From Lachnospiraceae bacterium UBA1759 (GTDB lineage: Bacteria; Bacillota; Clostridia; Lachnospirales; Lachnospiraceae), in NCBI GenBank assembly GCA_002315555.1, contig DCHF01000055.1, positions 260,829 through 324,828 on the forward strand: 64,000 bases of DNA, given 5' to 3'. Under the pieces are notes generated by a model, which was given only the letters and a program-made list of their open reading frames with translations, searched no databases and was not told where the DNA came from. Within the stretch, counting starts at the first letter, position 1, and the number at the start of each line of letters is the position of its first letter. A program made the translations under genes and the position numbers. This document shows, one piece after another, positions 60,069-64,000 of the stretch.

Positions 60069-61541
60069 TCAGCGGATGATCGCTTCAATAAAGCGCTGAA
60101 TGGGGCTTGAGAAAAGGCCCATGAGAAGGGACAAAACGGAAAGCGCAAGGAGCGGTACGTCCATCAGTGCGCCGCCTTCCTTAAAAGTCTTCTGTAATTT
60201 AAAATCCTTGCCCGGGAAGAAGGCTGCGACCGTGATGGGAAGCAGGTAACCCGCGGTCAGGAGTGCGGAGATCAAAAGAATGACCGGACCGAGCCAGTCG
60301 ATGATATCGATTCCCGAACTCAGAGAGCCGAGCGCCAGGTACCATTTGCTGATGAAGCCTGCAAACGGCGGGATACCGATCAGCGACAGGGAGGCCAGCG
60401 TGAAAGCCGTGAAGGTGACAGGCATGCACTTGCCGAGGCCCTTCAGCTCGTCGACCCGGTGGTAGCCGGTATTGAAGATCACGGAGCCCGCGGTCAGGAA
60501 CAGGCAGATCTTAACGCAGGCATGGAAAAGGACCTGCATCAGGCCGCCGGTGAGACCCGTGGTGTTCATCAGGAACAGACCGAATAAAACGTAAGAGATC
60601 TGGCTGACCGAGGAATACGCCAGGCGTTTTTTCAGCACCTTTTCGCGGTAAGCCATCATGGAACCCATGAAGACCGTGAGGAGTGCAAGGGACAGCCAGG
60701 CGATCCGGACCCAGGTGTCCAGAAGGAAAGCGGTTCCGACGCTGTAATAGATGATGCGGATGATGGCCAGAACGCCGGCTTTTGCGATGATGCCGGACAG
60801 TACCGCCGATGCCGGGGCCGGAGCGACCGGGTGTGCGCTCGGCAGCCAGCCGTGAAGCGGGAACATGCCGGCCTTTGCACCGAAGCCGATGACGCCGAGG
60901 AAGACCATCACAAGAAGCAGCGAGCGGTGCTCGTATGCGGATGCCGCAAGATTTCCGCCGTAGACAAAATCCATCGACACCGTATACTGTGCCAGGAAGA
61001 AGATGCAGCCCAGCGCCAGGAACGCGCCTGCGACCGAGTAGAACAGGTATTTCAACGCTGCGGCGATGGACTCCTTTGTCCGCTCATGCAGAACGAGCGG
61101 CATGGAAAGCAGCGTGATCATTTCAAAGAAGAAGTACATGGAAATCAGTCCGGAGGACAGGTCCATGCCGATCAGCGCGCCGAGCGACAGGAGATAGAAG
61201 CAGTAGAAGATATCCTCCGGGAATGCGCCTTCCGCTTCTTCATGTTCCATGTATTTGAAAGAGAAGATGCCGGCCAGAAGATAGCCCCAGGCGGCGATCG
61301 TCATGAACAGGCGGGACATACCGTCCGGGCATAACGCCACGCGCAGGGTATCGGTCATCGTGAACAGGACCACCTCCTCTGCCGGGAGGAAAACCACGGC
61401 CGTTGCAAAGATCACGGTCAGCACGAGTGCACAAAAAACAAAGGAAAGCCTGGACTTTCTGTTTTTCAGTTTGAGAACGGGAAGCAGGACACCTGCCAGT
61501 GCCGGGATCAGGATCGCGGCGATCATAAAGAATTTATTCAT
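60069..61541 (-). CDS. NuoM/MrpD-type proton-conducting subunit
   Basis: Membrane protein of 490 residues, paralogue of its neighbours. The Glu in MYFFFEMITLL, Lys in GFGAKAGMFPLHGWLP, Lys in SGIIAKAGVLAI and Lys in FAGFISKWYLA line the predicted channel. The start follows the preceding stop by 15 bases. Confidence 0.88.
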   Translation of the reverse strand: MNKFFMIAAILIPALAGVLLPVLKLKNRKSRLSFVFCALVLTVIFATAVVFLPAEEVVLFTMTDTLRVALCPDGMSRLFMTIAAWGYLLAGIFSFKYMEHEEAEGAFPEDIFYCFYLLSLGALIGMDLSSGLISMYFFFEMITLLSMPLVLHERTKESIAAALKYLFYSVAGAFLALGCIFFLAQYTVSMDFVYGGNLAASAYEHRSLLLVMVFLGVIGFGAKAGMFPLHGWLPSAHPVAPAPASAVLSGIIAKAGVLAIIRIIYYSVGTAFLLDTWVRIAWLSLALLTVFMGSMMAYREKVLKKRLAYSSVSQISYVLFGLFLMNTTGLTGGLMQVLFHACVKICLFLTAGSVIFNTGYHRVDELKGLGKCMPVTFTAFTLASLSLIGIPPFAGFISKWYLALGSLSSGIDIIDWLGPVILLISALLTAGYLLPITVAAFFPGKDFKLQKTFKEGGALMDVPLLALSVLSLLMGLFSSPIQRFIEAIIR

Positions 61542-61556
61542 GTGTGGACCTCCTTA

Positions 61557-63050
61557 TCAGAACAGCGGAAGACCGGCCGCAAGAACGGCGATGAAGCTTC
61601 GCGCGAAAATACCGAAAAACAGATTGATCAGAATGAACGCCGTGCCGGTAAGCACATAGCAGCCCTGTGAGAAAAGGCCGGTGCGGCGATAAACGGTCTC
61701 CGCCGGCTTGTTGTACAGGCGGATCACGGTGCGGGCAAAATACAGGGTGTTCAGGATCGTACTGATGGCGAGAACGATTAACGTCGGAACCATCTTGGTC
61801 GGCGTGGAGTCAAAGGCACCCATACCGAACAGGTACTTGGAAATGAAGCCCATCGTAAACGGAAGTCCGATCATGCTGAACGCACTGAAGGTGAAGGCGA
61901 ATCCCGCAAAGGGGTTCTTGTAACCGGCACCCTGCAGATTGTGGAACTTTTTCACATTGTTTGCGGACCGTGAAAGATGTGCACAGGCTAAGAACAGGGC
62001 GGGCTTGGTCATCGCATGGGTCAGAATCTGGAACAGCGCGGCTTCCATGCCGATGGTTCCGGACAGGCCGATGCCCATGTAGATATAGCCGATCTGCGCG
62101 GCGGACGAGTAAGCGATCATGCGGAAGATATTGTCCTCCTGAAGCGCGCTGACGGAACCCACGACGATGCCGGCCGCACCCAGGACATACAGGACGTTAT
62201 GGGTGCCGTTTGCAAAGAAAATGTCCTTTCCGAACACAGACAGAATGATCTTGATCAGGAAGAAGATGTACCCCTTGGAGATCAGACCGGACAGGATCGC
62301 GGAGGAAGCCGGAACGGCGGCGCCGTAGGTATCGGCCATCCACAGATGGAACGGACACAGACCGCTTTTGATGGCCAGACCGATACAGATCAGCGACATG
62401 GCCGCAAGGAGCGGCAGGTGGTATTCGCCGGTTACATACAGGCTTGCGATGCTTTCCTTGAGCTCCGGCATCAGAAGATGACCGGTCAGGTTATACAGGA
62501 AGATTACACCGAACAGGAACAGACCGGAACCGATCAGGCTGAAGATCATGTAGCGGATGGACGCCAGGATCGTGCGGCCGTTCTCGCGGATCATCAGGAT
62601 CCCGCAGGAAGAAAGGGTGCAGATCTCAATGAAGACGTAGCCGGTAAACAGGTCGTTCGTATAGACCAGGACCAGGAGCGAAGCCTGGACCAGATTTGTC
62701 ATGACATAGTAAAAATGCTGTTTGTTCTCAGCGATCTTCTCTGTGATGGGCAGCTTGCCGCCAAAGACCGAGAGGAACAGGACCAGAGAGAACAGCGCGG
62801 AAAACGCAGCCTCGATCGGATTCAGGATGAGTTCATTGCCCCAGGGATGCGGGAAGTGGCCCATCAGGTAATTGACCGGCGTCCCGAGAGTCCGTAAATA
62901 AAGGAACAGGATCAGGTTTCCGGTGAAGGACAGCGCGTACAGCGTGAGCGCCAGGTGACGTGCCGCTTTCCTTGAAAGAAGTGACGACACGACGGAGGAG
63001 ATCAGGGAAAGAACGATCAGAAACAGCGGGAAATTCACGGAAAAACTCAT
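61557..63050 (-). CDS. MrpD/MbhH-type proton-conducting subunit
   Basis: Membrane protein of 497 residues, the first of four antiporter-like subunits. It carries the Glu in GYVFIEICTLSS, Lys in GLAIKSGLCPFHLWM, Lys in SGLISKGYIFF and Lys in MGFISKYLFG. It overlaps the MrpC-like gene by four bases, the arrangement seen for mrpC-mrpD and mbhG-mbhH. It is likely the original MrpD of the complex, with the other three as later copies. Confidence 0.88.
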   Translation of the reverse strand: MSFSVNFPLFLIVLSLISSVVSSLLSRKAARHLALTLYALSFTGNLILFLYLRTLGTPVNYLMGHFPHPWGNELILNPIEAAFSALFSLVLFLSVFGGKLPITEKIAENKQHFYYVMTNLVQASLLVLVYTNDLFTGYVFIEICTLSSCGILMIRENGRTILASIRYMIFSLIGSGLFLFGVIFLYNLTGHLLMPELKESIASLYVTGEYHLPLLAAMSLICIGLAIKSGLCPFHLWMADTYGAAVPASSAILSGLISKGYIFFLIKIILSVFGKDIFFANGTHNVLYVLGAAGIVVGSVSALQEDNIFRMIAYSSAAQIGYIYMGIGLSGTIGMEAALFQILTHAMTKPALFLACAHLSRSANNVKKFHNLQGAGYKNPFAGFAFTFSAFSMIGLPFTMGFISKYLFGMGAFDSTPTKMVPTLIVLAISTILNTLYFARTVIRLYNKPAETVYRRTGLFSQGCYVLTGTAFILINLFFGIFARSFIAVLAAGLPLF

Positions 63051-63430
63051 GCTTCCTCCTCCTGTTCCCGATGGACGATCGTGTAGATCTCATCGATGTT
63101 CATTGTACGGTAGCGCTTGTACAGACGGAGCGTAAGCGCCAGCATAACGGCCGTGACGGACACGGATACGACGATGCCGGTGAGAACGAGTCCTGCGGGC
63201 AGCGGGTTGACGTAGCGGTCCGGTTCCACCACGCCATTTATGATGATGGGGGCTGTCCGGCCGTCAATGTAGCCGATGGAGGTCAGAAACAGATAGGACG
63301 CCGTGTCCATGATATTCAGTCCGATGACCTTTTTCAGAAGATTTCGATTAAGCAGCAGGGTAACGAATCCGATGGCGAACAAAATGACCGCCACACAGAG
63401 TATTCTGCTGTTCCAGAGAATTTGAAGCAT
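63047..63430 (-). CDS. MrpC/NuoK-type subunit
   Basis: Small membrane protein of 127 residues with three helices and a polar tail. The segment LLNRNLLKKVIGLNIMDTASYLFLTSIGY and the PLPAGLVLTGIVVSVSVTAVMLAL helix match MrpC/MbhG (NuoK-like). The Glu of many NuoK proteins is not obvious. ATG 63430 overlaps the preceding stop, and the 3' end overlaps the next gene by four bases. Confidence 0.85.
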   Translation of the reverse strand: MLQILWNSRILCVAVILFAIGFVTLLLNRNLLKKVIGLNIMDTASYLFLTSIGYIDGRTAPIIINGVVEPDRYVNPLPAGLVLTGIVVSVSVTAVMLALTLRLYKRYRTMNIDEIYTIVHREQEEEA

Positions 63431-64000
63431 CAGATCCTGCCTTTCGTAAAGATGGAATAAAAACCGTACATGGTGCATGCAACGACCAGGCCGACTGCAG
63501 TATTCAGCGGCAGGATGAGACCCGCGGAGAAGATCGCGCCGGGGGTACCGGTCGTGAAGATCGTGTGCAGTCCGTTGGCGCCGCAGAAGAAGGAATAGCA
63601 CTTCAGAACGCTGTAGGATAGGAGCGCAAGAAGCACGATGAGACGGTAAGACTTCATGTTGATGACACGGTTCATGTTACCGCCGTTGAAGGCCATGCTG
63701 TACAGAATGAGGCCGCCGCCGATGATCGCACCGCCCGAGAAGCCGCCGCCGGGTCCCAGATGACCGCAGAGGATGACGTAGACACCGAACATGATGATGA
63801 GCGGCATCAACACGGACGCGGTCTTTTTCAGGATCAGATCGTTTCCGAGGATGCGCGCATCCCGTTTTTTCTCTTTTTCGTCCTTCTCCTGTAACAGCAG
63901 GATGAAGACGGCGATCGCCGCGGTGAAGAGTACGTGGGACTCGCCCAGTGTATCGAAGGCACGGTAGTCCAGGATGACACCGGCCACGATGTTCACGGCG
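63430..64000 (-). CDS. MrpB-type subunit with MrpA-tail-like start, 5' end outside the window
   Basis: Partial protein; the frame runs past the window edge, so the true start is not visible. The first visible part, NIVAGVILDYRAFDTLGESHVLFTAAIAVFIL, resembles the C-terminal tail of MrpA or Mbh subunit E. The rest (VLMPLIIMFGVYVILCGHLGPGGGFSGGAI to the end) is an MnhB/MbhF domain. It therefore joins two parts that are separate in many operons, forming the membrane ion module. It overlaps the MrpC-like gene. Confidence 0.82.
   Translation of the reverse strand, partial: AVNIVAGVILDYRAFDTLGESHVLFTAAIAVFILLLQEKDEKEKKRDARILGNDLILKKTASVLMPLIIMFGVYVILCGHLGPGGGFSGGAIIGGGLILYSMAFNGGNMNRVINMKSYRLIVLLALLSYSVLKCYSFFCGANGLHTIFTTGTPGAIFSAGLILPLNTAVGLVVACTMYGFYSIFTKGRI

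Overview
The window looks like chromosome from an anaerobic, Gram-positive member of the Clostridia, most likely a gut Lachnospiraceae-type organism. This is inferred from strong AGGAGG-type ribosome binding sites, a tRNA-sensing T-box leader, a tandem glycine riboswitch, ECF and AGCS transporters, Rnf-type electron transfer genes, and many glycan-degrading enzymes. No rRNA, tRNA, CRISPR array or intact insertion sequence was seen.

Region 1 (1-3,600) is visibly AT-richer than the rest and carries small accessory genes: an XRE regulator, an ImmA/IrrE protease, a hairpin-rich non-coding stretch, a DUF4417-like protein and three unrecognised small proteins. It ends in a gene-free zone with a large nested palindrome and a 31-bp direct repeat, and looks like an acquired island or its remnant. 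Region 2 (3,676-8,360) is a T-box controlled operon. The specifier codon reads UGG (Trp) and the acceptor-binding bulge suits tRNA-Trp. It drives an ECF transporter (S, A, A', T) and a LarA-family nickel racemase homologue. Region 3 (8,451-13,276) is a five-gene operon of a circularly permuted ATP-grasp ligase, an alpha-E protein, a transglutaminase-like protein and two AstE/AspA (M14-type) proteins, the second of which has lost its zinc-site residues.

Region 4 (13,410-18,955) holds a repeat-bearing lipoprotein, a divergent AraC regulator and a rhamnose operon (short rhamnulokinase, FucI/AraA-fold isomerase, aldolase). Region 5 (19,168-24,022) is a compact Rnf-like set: RnfC, RnfD, a membrane-anchored FMN-domain/FAD reductase fusion and a cysteine-poor RnfA/E-like membrane protein. 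It probably carries electrons to an extracytoplasmic acceptor. Region 6 (24,137-47,402) mixes a MATE exporter, an esterase, GH95 and GH63-like hydrolases, a PucR regulator with an MFS transporter, phosphoglucomutase, asparagine synthetase, a PfkB kinase, an NlpC/P60 lipoprotein, a ribbon-helix-helix gene with two membrane proteins, an M20 amidohydrolase and O-acetylhomoserine sulfhydrylase. A 49-residue protein gene lies at 30,812-30,961.

Region 7 (47,478-56,297) holds a GH2 enzyme, pyrG with a terminator in its own leader, a glycine riboswitch before an AGCS symporter, AzlCD and a GH43 enzyme. Region 8 (56,451-64,000, minus strand) is the distal part of an Mrp/Mbh-like operon: an MrpA-tail/MrpB-like protein cut by the window edge, an MrpC-like subunit and four consecutive NuoL/M/N-MrpD-type subunits. 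No hydrogenase or dehydrogenase subunit is visible.
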